A DNA stretch of 64,000 nucleotides, from assembly GCA_006384855.1 (NCBI GenBank), contig VCJN01000454.1, positions 1 to 64,000 of the forward strand, read 5' to 3'. The translations under genes and the position numbers were made by a program. The number at the start of each line of letters is the position of its first letter. The stretch's first letter is position 1. This document shows, in pieces, positions 21,509 to 33,909 of the stretch. Source of the stretch: Tetraselmis striata (taxonomy: Eukaryota; Chlorophyta; Chlorodendrophyceae; Chlorodendrales; Chlorodendraceae). The notes under the pieces were generated by a model. The model was not told where the DNA came from. It saw only the letters and a list, made by a program, of their open reading frames with translations, and ran no database searches.

Positions 21509-23778
21509 ATGGATCGCGCCGTCGCCGAGCAGCCGCAGGAGCTGAACTCCCAGCGAGAGCAGGAACAAATGCAGCACGAGCAGGAACCTCCGGCAAGCAG
21601 CGCTGCCATGCACGACGCCATGCACGGGCCGCTGCTTGCCGCCACGCTGGCTTTCCTCGACCTCGATGCCCTTGCGAGCGCGGCGCTGTGTTGCCGGGAC
21701 TGGTACAGGTACGGCGGCGCACCTCTCGCCACGCACCGCCCCACCGTACCGAACCCTGTCCCGTTGCGACCCTATCTTAAATTTGTTGGGTTGCTACAGC
21801 CGGCCAATGCGCGCTATCGCTGGTAATCCGTGTTGGCTGCTGACCTGCAGGGCGATTCATCGAGACGACACAATGTGGAAGATGTTGGCCGAGGTCACCT
21901 GGCCGCCAGAGCTGCTACACGTGGCACCTCCCGGGCTGGACACTAGCATCGACGCGATGTCGATCGACGAGGCGCAGGCGGATGACATGGAGGAGATGGA
22001 TGGTGAGGAGGACAAGCCATACGCCAGCTACCGGCAGCTGGTGCTTGATCGGAACGCGCGCTTTGCCGTGCCCTGCATCCCGCTGGATGTCAAGCTGGCG
22101 CACGCGCGGCGCAGCATGGCCAGCCCGCGCCGGCGGCAGTACTGGTGCCACCTGCAGCAGCTCATCTGGGACCGCCGTGCGGGGGAGCTTCGGATGGCCT
22201 TTGAGGTGGAAGGGGACGCGGGCAAGGTGCGCATGCCGGTCACGACCTTCCTGTTTCGGCGCATCCTCGACGAGAGCGGCAACAAGTATGATGACATCAA
22301 CGTGGCGCCGCTCTCCCGGACGGACTATGTCGGAGAGTCTGGCAAGTACAGGTGGGGACGCTGCTCACCTGTATTGTGGCTTGCCATAGGCACGGTTTGG
22401 GTTGGCTCTGTATTATTGTTCCCTTTCGTGAGGAAGGAAAGCACTAATCTTATGCTGACACGCATCATAATGCACCTCGAATTTAGCAACGACTTCCCGA
22501 CTCTTCGATGCGACGTAATTCATTGCTTGATCATATTTTGGTGACCCGCAAACTCAATGAAGTCCTGCTGGTAGCTGCATGCCACCGACTGGGAAAACTG
22601 AAGGATGGTTGGCATGTTATCATGTCTCATTTGCTGAGCATGCGGCGTGCGCTGCGGCTGCGTGCAGGGGCGTGATTGCCTGGAAGGCAGAGGACATCTT
22701 CGCCGCCAACGCGTCGCTGAACGAGCGCTGTGAGCACTCCCAACTGATCGCCAAGGTGCCCTCGGAGCGCGTGAGCGGCGTGCGGCTGTCGCTGTGCTTC
22801 GGGCTGCCGTGCCAGGGGCCCGTGGCGGTGGTGGGCACCATGATGGACCAGGGCGACCCCAGCAGGTGCGCCCACAGTGAGACACTCTCCATCCATATGA
22901 CGGCGCCCATTGTGGCACCTTGCCGCAACCATGCTATACATTTGCGATATGCCTGTTTAGTTTCGAAGCCCTCTCAAGGAAGGGGGAGCAATGGTCATCT
23001 GCTGAAAACTATAGACGCCAACGCGGTTATCAAAACACTTGTGCATAAGGACCCATCCTGCCTGCCTGAGGTCAAATGTAGACTAATGTTATAGCGGACC
23101 TATGACGAATGCTGTGACAGGTTGTATGCAGGCACAGCTTACATAATCGGCACTTGGGCGCACTTTTTATGCTTACATGCGCAAGTGTCCGAAATCGATA
23201 CGAACTGCCCCTACACAAAACGGGAAGACTAAACCTGGAAAATTGAAACCGCGAACGATGTCGTAAACGGCGTATTTGGACTGAACGTGGTAATATCTGT
23301 AATCCCGCAAGTCTGTACAACTCATTTCTATTTTCCTAACATGCGAGAATGCTCCCTGGATGTTTCACGGACATAGATTTGAAATGTACGCCCATCTGCC
23401 CGGCACGCACGCTGTGGGCCCAATCTGAGGCGTGTAGTAAGGGCCCTTGTGCGTGTGCCAGCATCCGCATCACGATACACCAGGATTATAGCGCAGAATC
23501 CCAGGGTCGGGGTTGAAGATGGGTCACTATAGGTCACTATTTTCCGACCCGCAAAAAGCTGATTCATTGTCTGTTACATGTATGGGTGGCTCATTGATGA
23601 AGACGCCTGTGAGCTCCGCGCCGTCCCTGACCGCCCGCCTCTGTCTGCCCTGGCCCCACTCCCCAGGCCGCTGGACATCGTGACGGGCGCGCAAGACGTG
23701 AAGACCCTCGACGCCGTGTTCCTCAGCCGCTTTGACGACGGCATCTCGTACCGCGCGCACGGCGCCTCGGACCTGTGA
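21509..23778 (+). CDS. F-box protein (four exons)
   Basis: Exons 21,509-21,708; 21,851-22,351; 22,668-22,865; 23,667-23,778. Every junction is GT-AG and every intron is phase 2, giving 336 residues. The N-terminus is Gln/Glu-rich. Residues ~38-82 form an F-box-like helix set (LLAATLAFLDLDALASAALC, CRDWYR, then DDTMWKMLAE across the first junction), matching 'L..il.yLd...l......vcr.W......d..lWk.l'. F-box proteins bridge SKP1-CUL1 ligases to substrates; the rest should be the substrate-binding part. It has an acidic stretch (~120-140), a conserved-looking core (YASYRQLVLDRNARF) and C-terminal beta-rich sequence ending DDGISYRAHGASDL. No LRR, WD40 or Kelch repeats are seen. The substrate cannot be predicted. 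Intron 3 carries MITE-like insertions. Confidence 0.7.
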
Positions 23779-23779
23779 G

Positions 23780-25730
23780 GCGTCAGCCAAGCCGACTTTG
23801 ATCTTCCCTTTGTTCTTCCCCTTGCCGTACTATCTCCGTTTATATGCGCTTCTCCCCTTCTTCCCGGTATCCGTCCCCCTCCTCACCTTTCACCACAGTT
23901 GGTGCCCACTATCCGCCCCCGCTAGCTGCCTCTTCGGCGCTCTCACTGCCAGCCGCCACAGCTGCCGGAGGCAGAGTCGCCCCAGGGAAGGGTACGCTCG
24001 TGCCGAGCAGCTCCATCTTACGATCAACGCGTTGAGACAAGGCCAACAGGGCCCAGCCGCCCCTGCTCCACCGCCTCCCCGGGGGCGACCGGGCGATAGC
24101 AGCCTCACAATGGTTTTAACAATAAAACTGCCACGTACCACCACTCACAGCTGAGGGCTCCATGTGGAGGGGCGTACTGACCTCCCTCGCCAAGGAGGCA
24201 GCGCATCGATGTCACGATGTCATCGATGTCACGGCCCCCATGACACGAGTGCACATAAAGCTTTGACTCTTTCAGGGGCGTTTTGGCTCGCCCAAAAGTG
24301 GACGCCCTCGCACTTGTCATACCCTGCTACGTCATGGCCCCCCTCTCCCTATCCCGCTTGCCTCCCCTTTTCCCTGAAATACGCGCCCCAATAGTAAACA
24401 CAACGGGGAGCATCCCCAAATAGGCAAACAGCAGCGTCGGGAGAATCCCCCCCCCCCCCCCCCCCCCTACCTCCCCTGCCTTCCCCTGGCGCGAGGTTTC
24501 TGCTGCCCGGAACACCAAAGGGCTGCAGGTGGTTTCTTTTTCCGCCCCTGGGATTGAAATCGCGCACCCTACCCGTAATCACGCAAGACATGCACATGCA
24601 GTGGGCAGCCGCCAGCCAGGCATCCAGTAGGCCGCATCTCAGGGCTGCATGAAAATGAGCGGTAACCCCGCCACGAGCTGAAACAGGACGGGTATTAATA
24701 CTCGCCAAGGCAAACGACTCACCAAGGCAAACGACTCATGCGCACATACCGGGCAGATAGACGTTCTTTTCAAATCCATGTCCGTGATACACCCATGGTA
24801 CATCTATATAGTATTCGTGCATGTTAGGAAAATAGAAATCATTCCGCAAACATGTAGAACTATAGGTATTGAGTTCAAATCCGATAACAACATCGTTCGC
24901 CCATTCAATTTCCAGGTTCATCAGGCCCTTTCCGTTTTGCATAGGGGCAGTGCGTATTCGGTTACTTGGGTCTGTAAGCATGGAAAGTGATATAACGTAC
25001 CCTGTGCAGGGTCCCGGACTGATCTCAAAATGGTGACCCAACGGATATCGTCAGCCTCGCGCGCTCACCACAGCTGGTACAACCGGGCTGCGGTTGACAC
25101 ATTACACATTAGTATGCAGCCAGATAGGCCAAATCCGCCCTACACATGGACTGGATCCGCCTGCAAAGCTATGATGGCCAGATATGTCGATACTTGCCAG
25201 CAGTTTGCGTGCCTTCTGGGATTACTCCACGCGGGGGTTCTGCATTTGATTTGGCGCTGGGGGTAGATGGATCAATATGTAGCAACTATGTAACCCTTAT
25301 GTACTACATTTCTCAATCCTTGGCAGCCCGTACTCTTGTCAAGGGCACCCCTAACCGTGCCCATCAGAATAAATCAGCATTAGTACAGTAATCGATTGAT
25401 AATCGCAACAATACTGGTGCCGCATATATTAGCATGTTCGATGTCATGCAAAGGCTGCTACGGAGTGAACACACGGATCCTTGCCCAAGGCAACGTTGAC
25501 ATTACGGCCGTTAAGATGTTTCTATCTCTCGTCACAGGTGACAGCCCCCCCTGAGGCTGATGAAATTCAGTAAAGCACTGAAGCTGCCCGCAATTTATGC
25601 TTCCAGGTCGCTTCCAAATCCCCGAAAACCTACAGTGTAATGGATGAGTCTCTGGTCCCTTGGGGGCAAAACGGATGCCAGCAGAAGGCATCACGCAACG
25701 TGACTAATGTACGGGGGAGGTAATGACAGT
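23780..25730. other. Intergenic region, mostly unassigned
   Basis: Contains a 21-nt poly-C run (24,447-24,467), a CATCGATGTCACGATGT local repeat at about 24,205-24,230, and GC-rich DNA immediately after the F-box gene. A low-GC minus ORF of 101 codons (25,041-24,736) is listed separately. No RNA genes seen. Confidence 0.35.
24736..25041 (-). CDS. Low-GC ORF of 101 codons, unrecognised
   Basis: The frame reads plausibly protein-like (LEIEWANDVVIGFELN, YYIDVPWVYHGHGFEKN), with balanced hydrophobic and charged residues and lower GC than the host exons. I do not recognise a family. It may be an exon of a foreign or viral-type gene, or chance. No upstream or downstream exon could be tied to it. 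Confidence 0.2.
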   Translation of the reverse strand: MGHHFEISPGPCTGYVISLSMLTDPSNRIRTAPMQNGKGLMNLEIEWANDVVIGFELNTYSSTCLRNDFYFPNMHEYYIDVPWVYHGHGFEKNVYLPGMCA

Positions 25731-25734
25731 ATGA

Positions 25735-25924
25735 CCCAATACCGTTGGAAATTCCGTCACTGGTCTGTAATTAGTCTTGCGGAATTCTTCGGCAATTTGC
25801 TTGATGACTAATACGGAGCATCGCCTACGCATTTCCGTAACTGGATCGGTGCCTAAACGGCCGTCGTAGAGACGCTGCCAGGGTTTCACCGTTGCCAGCC
25901 CTGTCCCGGGGCGAAAAAAAAGTA
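25735..25924 (+). mobile_element. 5'-truncated LINE copy, plus orientation, with poly-A tail
   Basis: Reverse-oriented relative to the other copies. It runs from TTGGAAATTCCGTCACTGG through CTTCGGCAATTTGCTTGATG and ends CCTGTCCCGGGGCGAAAAAA, i.e. the element's 3' terminus plus A-tail. Confidence 0.85.
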
Positions 25925-26218
25925 CGCATATCCGCCCGTTAGGCACTAACTAAGTGTGGCTTTTATGAAGTCCTGGCGGCTTCATGGAGTTTTATCTATA
26001 GGGGACTTGATACACTAACTACAAGGTGGTCATAAGGTGTTTTGAGCACCAAGCAGGCCACTGTTTTACCCGAGCTTCCAGACAGTCGGGGTTTGATGCC
26101 CAGATTGCCACATTTCGGGCAATTTGGGGGGTACAGTTACCGACCGCCGTCCAATTAAACCGGCGACTTGGGATACTGTCCGGTTGCTGATAGACGGACA
26201 GGGCGCCAACAGTACCAT

Positions 26219-26374
26219 TTTGTTTTTTCGCCCCCGGGACAGGACTGGCACCAGTGAAACCCTTGCAGCGTCTCTACGACGGCCGTTTAGGCAGCAATCC
26301 AGTTACGGAAAGCCCTGGGTAGGCGACGCTCCGTTATAGTCATCAAGCAAATTGCCGAAGCATTTCGCAAGACT
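26219..26374 (-). mobile_element. Very short 5'-truncated LINE insertion with target-site duplication
   Basis: A 156-bp insertion beginning TTTTGTTTTTTCGCCCCCGG (the A-tail read from the other strand) and ending CATTTCGCAAGACT. It is flanked by an 11-bp direct repeat, AACAGTACCAT, at 26,208-26,218 and 26,375-26,385, which marks a genuine target-primed insertion. Confidence 0.9.
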
Positions 26375-26657
26375 AACAGTACCATGTTTCTCAAAGAGAC
26401 CTAGCTTGCTGAACCAAGTGGCCCATCGCGCCTCGTGAACCTGTTAAACATGTTGCGGGCATGTTACGACTATGAACACATACAACGGCGGCACGTGATG
26501 CCACATCGGCGTTTCACCACCTGCCCATCGCTGAGGAGGACCGGCCCACGGCTGCTTCCCGGGACACCGGGCGACGTCGATTCACGGCCACATGGCGCCA
26601 TGCACGTCCCAACGCGGCCGGCTCCCCGGTGGTGGTCGCCTGTATGTACACGGGCCG

Positions 26658-27599
26658 CTACGCCTCCGAGATCTTTAGCTCCACCAGGCCCTCCTGGTGC
26701 TGTATCAGCGAGCTGCTGGAGGCGATCTCCTTGGAGTCGCTGTCCGGGTCCAGCTCCTCCACTACCGCCCCCGTGCGGCCGCCGGCCGAGTCGGGCACGG
26801 TGTCCATCGGCTCCGCCTCCTCGCCGCAGCGCAGCACCGCCATGTCGGCCAAGTCCTGCGAGGGGTTGACGCCCCCAAAGACCACCATCTCCTGCGTGCC
26901 CGGGCCCCAATGAATCTCAGAGCTTGCCACATGACAACGCTTGGCAAAGAAGATGGATTCGGAGGGGTGAGACAAGGGGGGGAGGAGGGGAAAAAGGGGG
27001 GGGAGGGGTACCACGGAGGGCGCTGCGCCTGGCACAGGCACGCAAGTAGCGGAGTGCGCGAACCGGGGGACGGGCACGCGGCTGGTGGGCGGGTCGGACG
27101 GCCGGGGCCCGCGCCGCACAATCTCCACCTCGGAGGTGTCTGCCATGCGCAACACGTTGGAAAGGTAAGGAAGGAAGGGGGGGTTAACGCCGGAGTCGTT
27201 GTCAGCTTGTATCAATCCACGGCTGCCATCATCGCACGGTCGCTCAAATGTGAAAAAGACGTCACAGTGGCGTGTTGTATATCAAGGAAGAAACAACAGT
27301 AAAAGGAAAATAGTAAATCAACATTGAATCATTCTTGTACAATGAACAGTCAATTAATTAATCAGTAAATTGTTTGTTATTAAGTATGAGCGTAGCAATC
27401 ATTATTAAGCACAGTATAACTCCGGGTTGTGCGTCAGTCCATTCGGAGCCGACTTAGCTTAATTGTGCCCACTTTAGCTAGGTTCCGGTCAACGTGATGG
27501 CAGTACCTTTCCGTTTTACCTTAGGCCGGGGTTAACTTACGTGTACTCAGGGCAGCTCACATCAACTTTTGCAGGTTCCCTGATATTCATGACATATAA

Positions 27600-27650
<51 letters not shown>

Positions 27651-30600
27651 TATAGTAAATATACACAAATTAATACCACTACGTTTCTATGCCGGACTTG
27701 ACTTCAATTGGCATGCTTCCAGTGCAGTGTTCAGTCAGGGGGTGGGGGAATCTCGCTGAATTTGGTATAGAAAAGTGACCTAGACGTCCCCCTCTCGTGG
27801 ATTCTGAGGGTCACCTCGCGTTGCTTTACTGAACGGAGTCGGCTCAATTTAGTCGAACAAGTTACGATTACTTTCGCACGCCCCTAGGTATATTCGCATG
27901 CTTGAAAAGCCCCGCGTACCCGGGTCAATGTAGAAGACGTCGCCCTGCACGGCCTCGCCGCTAAAGCCGCCGTAGATGACGACCAGCGGCGTGGGCGACC
28001 CGCCCGCGTCTGCGCCCAGCACGTCGGCGCGCGGCATCGCGGCCGCCGAGTGTGCGCAGCGCGAGAAGGGCGTCGGCTCCACGGAGCGCCAGCTGCAGGC
28101 GGCCATGTCCAGGATGGCGGCGTCGTCCAGCACCCTGGCGGCGGCCGGAAGGTCGCGGTGTGAGTGGTTGCGAGGGGCCCAGGGTGTCCACAAGCCAGGC
28201 GGGACATATGTGTACGCAGGCAGCCATATCCAGCATACTCGATTATTTAAGAGTGATTTCGACGAAATGTTACGTATATGTACATACATGAAAGCCTACC
28301 ATGGATACATGGTAGTACCTACTAGCAAATAAAAACCTCTTAGAAAAAGACGGACCCATGGTAAAACTCCAAGCAGCGATTAGAAAACAATGAGGATTCT
28401 CCAGTTTTATGAATTTCGATCTTGAATGAATTGGAAGTCTGATAAGATATTAACACCCCTATTACCCCTCCAGGTGGACGTGCGTTTTTTTTCCATTCGG
28501 GTCGAAGCCCTCCTGAGCAAATACATTACCTAGTCATCCCTTCTTGCATTCCCTGGCCAAGGAATTCCACGATTTTGCTTGGTTTATAAGGATAGTTTAC
28601 ACATGTTTATTGATTTCTTTATATCAATCAACCCAATAGGGAAATCACTCTCCATTCCATCCTACACGCTGACACCATACCTCCTGCCAAACTGCCGTCA
28701 GCGAGGACCGCCCCAGTGATCCATTGCATACCATTGAACCCAACACCGCATGCGGAGATCAGCCACGTAATCAAGCCACACAGACTGTATCATTTGATCG
28801 GGTTTGCGGGTCAGAAGAATAATGAATCCTCCCGCGTCATTGCGGCGAAAGATCCGTGTGATATTCGTGTTGTATTCTGATACACTTCAAGATAAATATG
28901 GCAGCTCTCTCCGTAAGAGCGTCAAAACCGCTATTTTGCCGTGACCCAAAGCGTGGTTGCGTCGATGCACAGACGAAACATCCATTTCTGTGTACGGGCG
29001 CAGACGCGCCGCTGAGAGCCCCTCACATAAGCCTCAGATCGGGGTTGCATGCAGCCAATAGGAAGATTTGCTGGATTCAGCACACGTTCCGTCTGCATCT
29101 GGCCTCTGACGGGCAGGGTAGATACTCCCCCGCGGTGTTATCATAACCGGTTCGGCACCAAAAAGGCGCTACTATGATCGATACATAAAGTGTGGATTAA
29201 AAGATATATGAATCAGACGGATCAAGATTGCATTATGATACGTGATCTTTAGGCATCCCATCAAATGCGGCGTGATGCATCACGAATCGGATGTCAGAAC
29301 CAACAGCGCGATGTTCGGCGGCCATCTTGCCAGCATGAATCGACGGCCCCGACCCACATAAAAAGTGCATATCCGATGGTGAAAAGGTTGGCACATCGGA
29401 ATCAAGCCCCCCCCACCACACCCCCCCCTCTCTTCCACCTGCTCGCGCCATCACTAGTGCGCAGAAGTGAGAACCATACTTGCCCTAAACCACCTGATGC
29501 ACCAATCCATGCACCCGATTGATCGTGAAGCGTGATGTTTAGTCCGCCAGCCTGGATGCGGACCCTCATTTGGCACCCGAGCTAACACTGCCATGCCACG
29601 CAACATCCCGGCGCTCCCAGGCCGATGTCATTGGGAGTGATATATGGGCCTGACCCCCCCCTTTTTGCGACCTCACGGGCGTTCTCCACCAGGAAGGTAA
29701 TAAGATGCCATGGGAAGCGAGGCAGCGCCCCCCGCACCTGCCCGCAGCGTCGCGGCCGCCGTAGACAAGCATGGTGGTGGCGTCCAGCATGGTCCCGGAG
29801 TGCATCTCCCGCGCGCGCGGCTTGGCGGCGCCCACGCTGGGCGCAGTCCACCCCGCCTGCGCGGTGTTGAACACCCACACGTCGTCCAGGTGCCCGCCCT
29901 CGCCCACGCCGCCAAACACCAGCTGCGCGCGCAAACCCGCCAACCACCTCAGAGGGATCCCAGCCCGCCGCTGCTGAAATGCCCCCCCTCCCCGCTATGG
30001 TGGGACTCGCCGCATGCTGCGGATGGTGGCCACATTCCATCAATCAATGCGAGCCCATTGATGCGACGCACGGGGGCAGAGAGGCGGCGGGAGCCCCCAC
30101 GATGGAGTTGTCCGCCAGCTTGCCCGCGCAGTGGGAATGACGCGGCGGCGGCTGCTTGCCTCCCGCCAGCTACAGAGTCGCCCCAGGGCGGAGAAGGGGG
30201 GAGGGGGGGGGGGGGGGGGGTCGGAGGGGGTTCAGACTCGAGGTGGAGTGGAATGTCTGCCTGGCGCCGGTGAGGCGATGCGGTGGGGCGCGCGCACCTC
30301 CACGCGCGACCAGCGCCAGCTGAGCGTGTCCAGCACCAGCATCTCCTTGTGACACATCCCCGTAGCGATGTCCTGCCGATCATGTGAGTTTGAGGGGAAG
30401 GGGGTTGTAGGCACATAGTTGTTTTAGCCTTGGGCATGGCGTGGCGGATGCTGAGGTAGTCGGCGAGAAGGGGAGGAGGGAGAGGGGGAGGGGGACGAGG
30501 CACTGCCCCTCACCTGCCCGCCGTATAGGTACAGCTTGTCGCCGATGGTGGTGAGGGTGGCGCCGCTGCGTGGGTGTACGATGAGCCTGGTGGAAAAAGC

Positions 30601-31514
30601 AATCAATCGGGGGGATGAAAAGGGGGGTGGATACTTGACTGCAGTCGCTTTTTTGGAAGGTAGACGAGTGTTCTGTGGAGCCAGCCTCCCCCCGCCGCCC
30701 CCCTCCCCCCCCCCCCCCCCCAACCTCCCACCGGCCGGTGGGGTTTGACAGCATGCTCTGCGTCAGTGACGAAACTCACAGTATCTCGTATCGGTACCAT
30801 GGGAGCGGGTGCGCCCCGTCCCTTCCACTCCCATTAGAATACCCGTGCGCAGGTGGGCTAATCTGGCAAGTTGGGGCACAAGTTGGCCCATGGACGGCGC
30901 TCGAGACACTCATGAAGCGTCCCAACCCGGGTGAATAGGCTGGGGGAGTATTGTGTCAAAGTTGTGTTGCTGACTGCGGGAAGGTTGTCCGTAGTTAACC
31001 CTCCCCCTCCCCCCCCCACACACACACACTTAGGTCGCTCACCCCTCCTCAGTCTCGGCTGTGATTCGCATCCACTCGTGCGCGCCCCCGCCTGCAGGCG
31101 ACAACCCAATCGGCGCCCCCTCAGGCCAGTCACGCAGCAGCATGGCCGGCACCCAGCGTCTGTTTGCCCTTCCAACTTTCGTATGTGCCACCCGCCAGCT
31201 GATCCCGCTGGCCCGCCCACCTGTCTCCAGCGCCCAGATGTCGCTGTACGCCTGCGTGGCGCGGTCCGCCCCGCCAAAAAACACCACCTTGCTGCCCACG
31301 GCCGCGCAGGCGCAGCCGCCCCGCGCCGGCGGCGCGGCGCCCTTGGCCTGCACGGCCAGGGAGGAAGGAGATCAGGGAGGCGCGTTGTAGCGCGCTGCGG
31401 GGGAAGTTCGCTGCCGGGCTGCGTGGCGACGCGGCGCCCGGCGGGGGGGGGAGGGGGGGGGGTTACTGAACGACGGGTGCCGCGCCGCACCTCCGGGAAC
31501 AGCCAGTACACCAT
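26658..31514 (-). CDS. Kelch-repeat (beta-propeller) protein, nine exons
   Basis: Exons (minus): 31,514-31,491; 31,347-31,221; 31,091-31,043; 30,586-30,514; 30,372-30,298; 29,922-29,738; 28,134-27,920; 27,139-27,042; 26,915-26,658. All junctions are GT-AG and phases agree throughout, giving ~367 residues. About six Kelch blades are visible: GSKVVFFGGADRATQAYSDI; SGATLTTIGDKLYLYGGQ; LVFGGVGEGGHLDDVWVFNT; HSGTMLDATTMLVYGGRDAA; LVVIYGGFSGEAVQGDVFYI; and RFAHSATC...EMVVFGGVNPSQDLADM. Kelch propellers are protein-interaction scaffolds. No BTB, BACK, F-box or phosphatase domain accompanies them, so the role is unspecified. The C-terminal tail is acidic/Ser-rich. The exact start is uncertain: the first exon encodes only eight residues. 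Introns contain long poly-G/C runs and one of 1.6 kb holds MITE-like repeats. Confidence 0.8.
27602..27648 (+). repeat. (CA)n microsatellite
   Basis: About 23 uninterrupted CA units, downstream of the Kelch exon at 27,920 and inside its next intron. Confidence 0.95.
28815..28965 (+). repeat. Dispersed repeat family B, copy 1
   Basis: Shares with 42,425-42,585 and 58,520-58,665 an ordered set of blocks: a GCGGCA/GCGGCG start, a TATTCGTGTTGTATTCTGATA-like block, an AT-rich middle, and ACCCAAAGCGTGGTTGC at the end. It sits in a Kelch intron; the other two also sit in introns. Confidence 0.55.
28990..29165 (+). repeat. MITE-like family A, copy in a Kelch intron
   Basis: Contains the family words GTTGCATGCAGCCAATAGGA and GGCCTCTGACGGGCAGGGTA, and ends near GGTTCGGCACC, in the order seen in the copies at 39.6, 56.7 and 57.4-57.8 kb. 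Confidence 0.55.
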
Positions 31515-32809
31515 CGTGCAGCTGCGTGTTGTGCGCCCGTCGTTGCTACTTCCCCACCTGCACCCGGCACACCAGGACGATTAGCGACAGGGACCACGGA
31601 TAATCGTGAACACTGGCGATCGTGCAGCCAGCCCGGACGCAGCGGGGCTGGGCCGCCCGAGCGCGGGCGCGTGATGGGTCGCTGATGAGGTTGTGGGCGC
31701 AGCTAACAGATGCGGCATGCAGCGCATTACCGCGTAACACGTCGCGGAGGAGTGTGCTGTGGCGCTGTCTGCTGGCACGAAGACGGCCGCGGGCTGTCGC
31801 TGGCTCAGACACACTGCGACGTCAGGAGGTGTGCCGCCCGGACTGGCTGTTTCCTATTTGATACGTACGTGATTGGCAGAGGCCTCCCACTCGTCCTCGT
31901 GTGCGTGATGACGACAGAGAATGCCGCCGGCATGCTTGCCGCGAGCGAGCGAGCTCGCGTGCCGGCGGGCTGCTTGCGACAATATGTTTTTTTCCCCGCC
32001 CCGGGACAGGACTGGCACCAGTGAAACCCTTGCAGCGTCTCTACGACGGCCGTTTGGGCAGCAATCCAGTTACGGAAAGCCCTGGGTAGGCGACACTCTG
32101 TTATAGTCATCAAGCAAAATGCCGGAGCATTCTGCAAGGCTAATTGAAGGACAGTGACGCAATTTCCAACACTGTTGGATCACCGTCTAAAACACTGCCA
32201 TCAAAATACCCGGCACTGACCACGAACAGTCCGCCCTACCCGTTTGGGCGTCGGCCCATTCGAGTATATAATGCGAGTTGGGGCAAGCCCCAACCCGCGG
32301 AGCAAAGCATTTCGGGAGTGCAATACATGTGCAACAAAAAAGGCAATGTGAGGGAGGGGCCGACGCCATAGATGGAAAAATTTCCCATTCCCAGTAAAAT
32401 CCAGGGCGCCGTGAAGGGAGGGGGGGGGGGGGGGGGGGGCCAAAATAAAGGCAATTAAGTCCTCATGCGTTGACGCAATAACCTGACTACTAATAAAATC
32501 CCTGAACTCCGGAACTAACAACCCAAACGTATGACGGTGATACCCCCACCGCGGGCACTCCACCAACATATGTTCGATAGTCTCAGATTCACCTCCGCCA
32601 CATGCATGGCAGTGTTCCAGGAACCGCTCAGGCATGGCATGAATCCGAGCCAATCGGCGGGCAGTGGGAAATACTCGGGTGCGTAATTGTATCACAATGT
32701 GCAACCCGGCCACAACGCCCGCGGGGACACCCACACCGTACTGTGGCAACGGGTTTGACGCATAAGATGCATGGACATATATACCCCAGGTTTTATTGCG
32801 TGCTAACGA

Positions 32810-32955
32810 TGCCGACCACCGCGCAGCCCCACACCGATGCGCCACACCGACTTGTCCACACCGCCACGCCGCCCCACACCGCCACGCCGATCTTCTCGGC
32901 GCCACGCCACCCCACACGCCACGCCACCCCACACCGCCACGCCGATCTACTAAAT
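32810..32955 (-). repeat. In-frame minisatellite in the LINE ORF2
   Basis: Imperfect tandem copies of CCACACCGCCACGCC-type units (about 15-24 bp) lie between the RT-connection region and the zinc knuckle. The minus-strand frame stays open through it as a Gly/Trp/Arg/Cys-rich insert. Confidence 0.7.
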
Positions 32956-33539
32956 GGGTTATACATGTGTTCAAGTCGGATGCTTTAAGGCACGCCCGAG
33001 CCCGTGCCGCAGCGGCCGTAGCCTCTATGGGCGCAATATCCAATTCCCGCATCATCGGTGCAGTGGCCACCCCAGGGGAGTTTTTACCTACCCCAATGAG
33101 GCACCGCAAGCACTAATTGAGTACGGTCTGTAATTTATTTGCGCCGCTAGTTCTATCCATGCCCCATACTTCACACCCATAAGTTAAAACCGGCAGTACA
33201 CAGGTTTTAAAGACCGAGACACGCACATTAATAGGTATTATGTCCCGTCCACCGACTAATACCGAATCGAGCGCCTCAATGGCGCGTTTACCCTTCTTAA
33301 CCCGGTCGTCTACTATGTGTTGCATACCTAAATCCGACTTAATGACCGTACCCAAGTACCTATATTCATTTACAACCGGTGCCCGTTCCCCCCCAAGCTG
33401 CCATCGGGCAGCTTGTTTGCGTAACGCGGTCTTCTCGGAATATCGGCCTAATGCCATCACCCCACACTTAAGTACCCCAAACATCATAAAATGGTCCTCC
33501 GCCTACTGTGAGAAGTGGACGAACATGGCATGCAGGTTA

Positions 33540-33909
33540 TGTGACAATTATACGAGTACGATATACTACGAGTTAGTACCTGTGTGTACTAGTACAATGT
33601 GTACCTGGGACTACGAGTATATGTACTGTATAATGCTGCCGTGTGGTAAGCGTTGTGAAGCGTTGTGCTTCGGAGCCGGATTGATACCGCCTCAAATGTT
33701 ACAAGGCGCCAGCATCCTGATGTAAGGTTCACCAGTTCGAACCCCGCTGATGTCGAGAATTGAATTCTCGCAGGGGGGGGGCGGAATGTAGTGTGACAAT
33801 TATACGAGTACGATATACTACGAGTTAGTACCTGTGTGTACTAGTACAATGTGTACCTGGGACTACGAGTATATGTAATGTATAATGCTGCCGTGTGGTA
33901 AGCGTTGTG
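33540..33909 (+). mobile_element. 370-bp TRIM-like element nested in the LINE
   Basis: Two 118-bp direct repeats (33,540-33,657 and 33,792-33,909; one mismatch seen) start TGTGACAATTATACGAGTAC. They flank a 134-bp core that ends in a G-rich purine tract (CAGGGGGGGGGCGGAATG) directly before the second repeat. Terminal repeats starting TG, a purine tract before the 3' repeat and no coding capacity fit a terminal-repeat retrotransposon in miniature. LINE coding sequence resumes on both sides. A clear target duplication was not resolved. Confidence 0.65.

Noticed and set aside
33725-33745. GTTCGAACCCC box inside the TRIM-like element read as a tRNA B-box.
   Set aside because: No A-box at a suitable distance and no cloverleaf; more easily explained as chance or a primer-site remnant.
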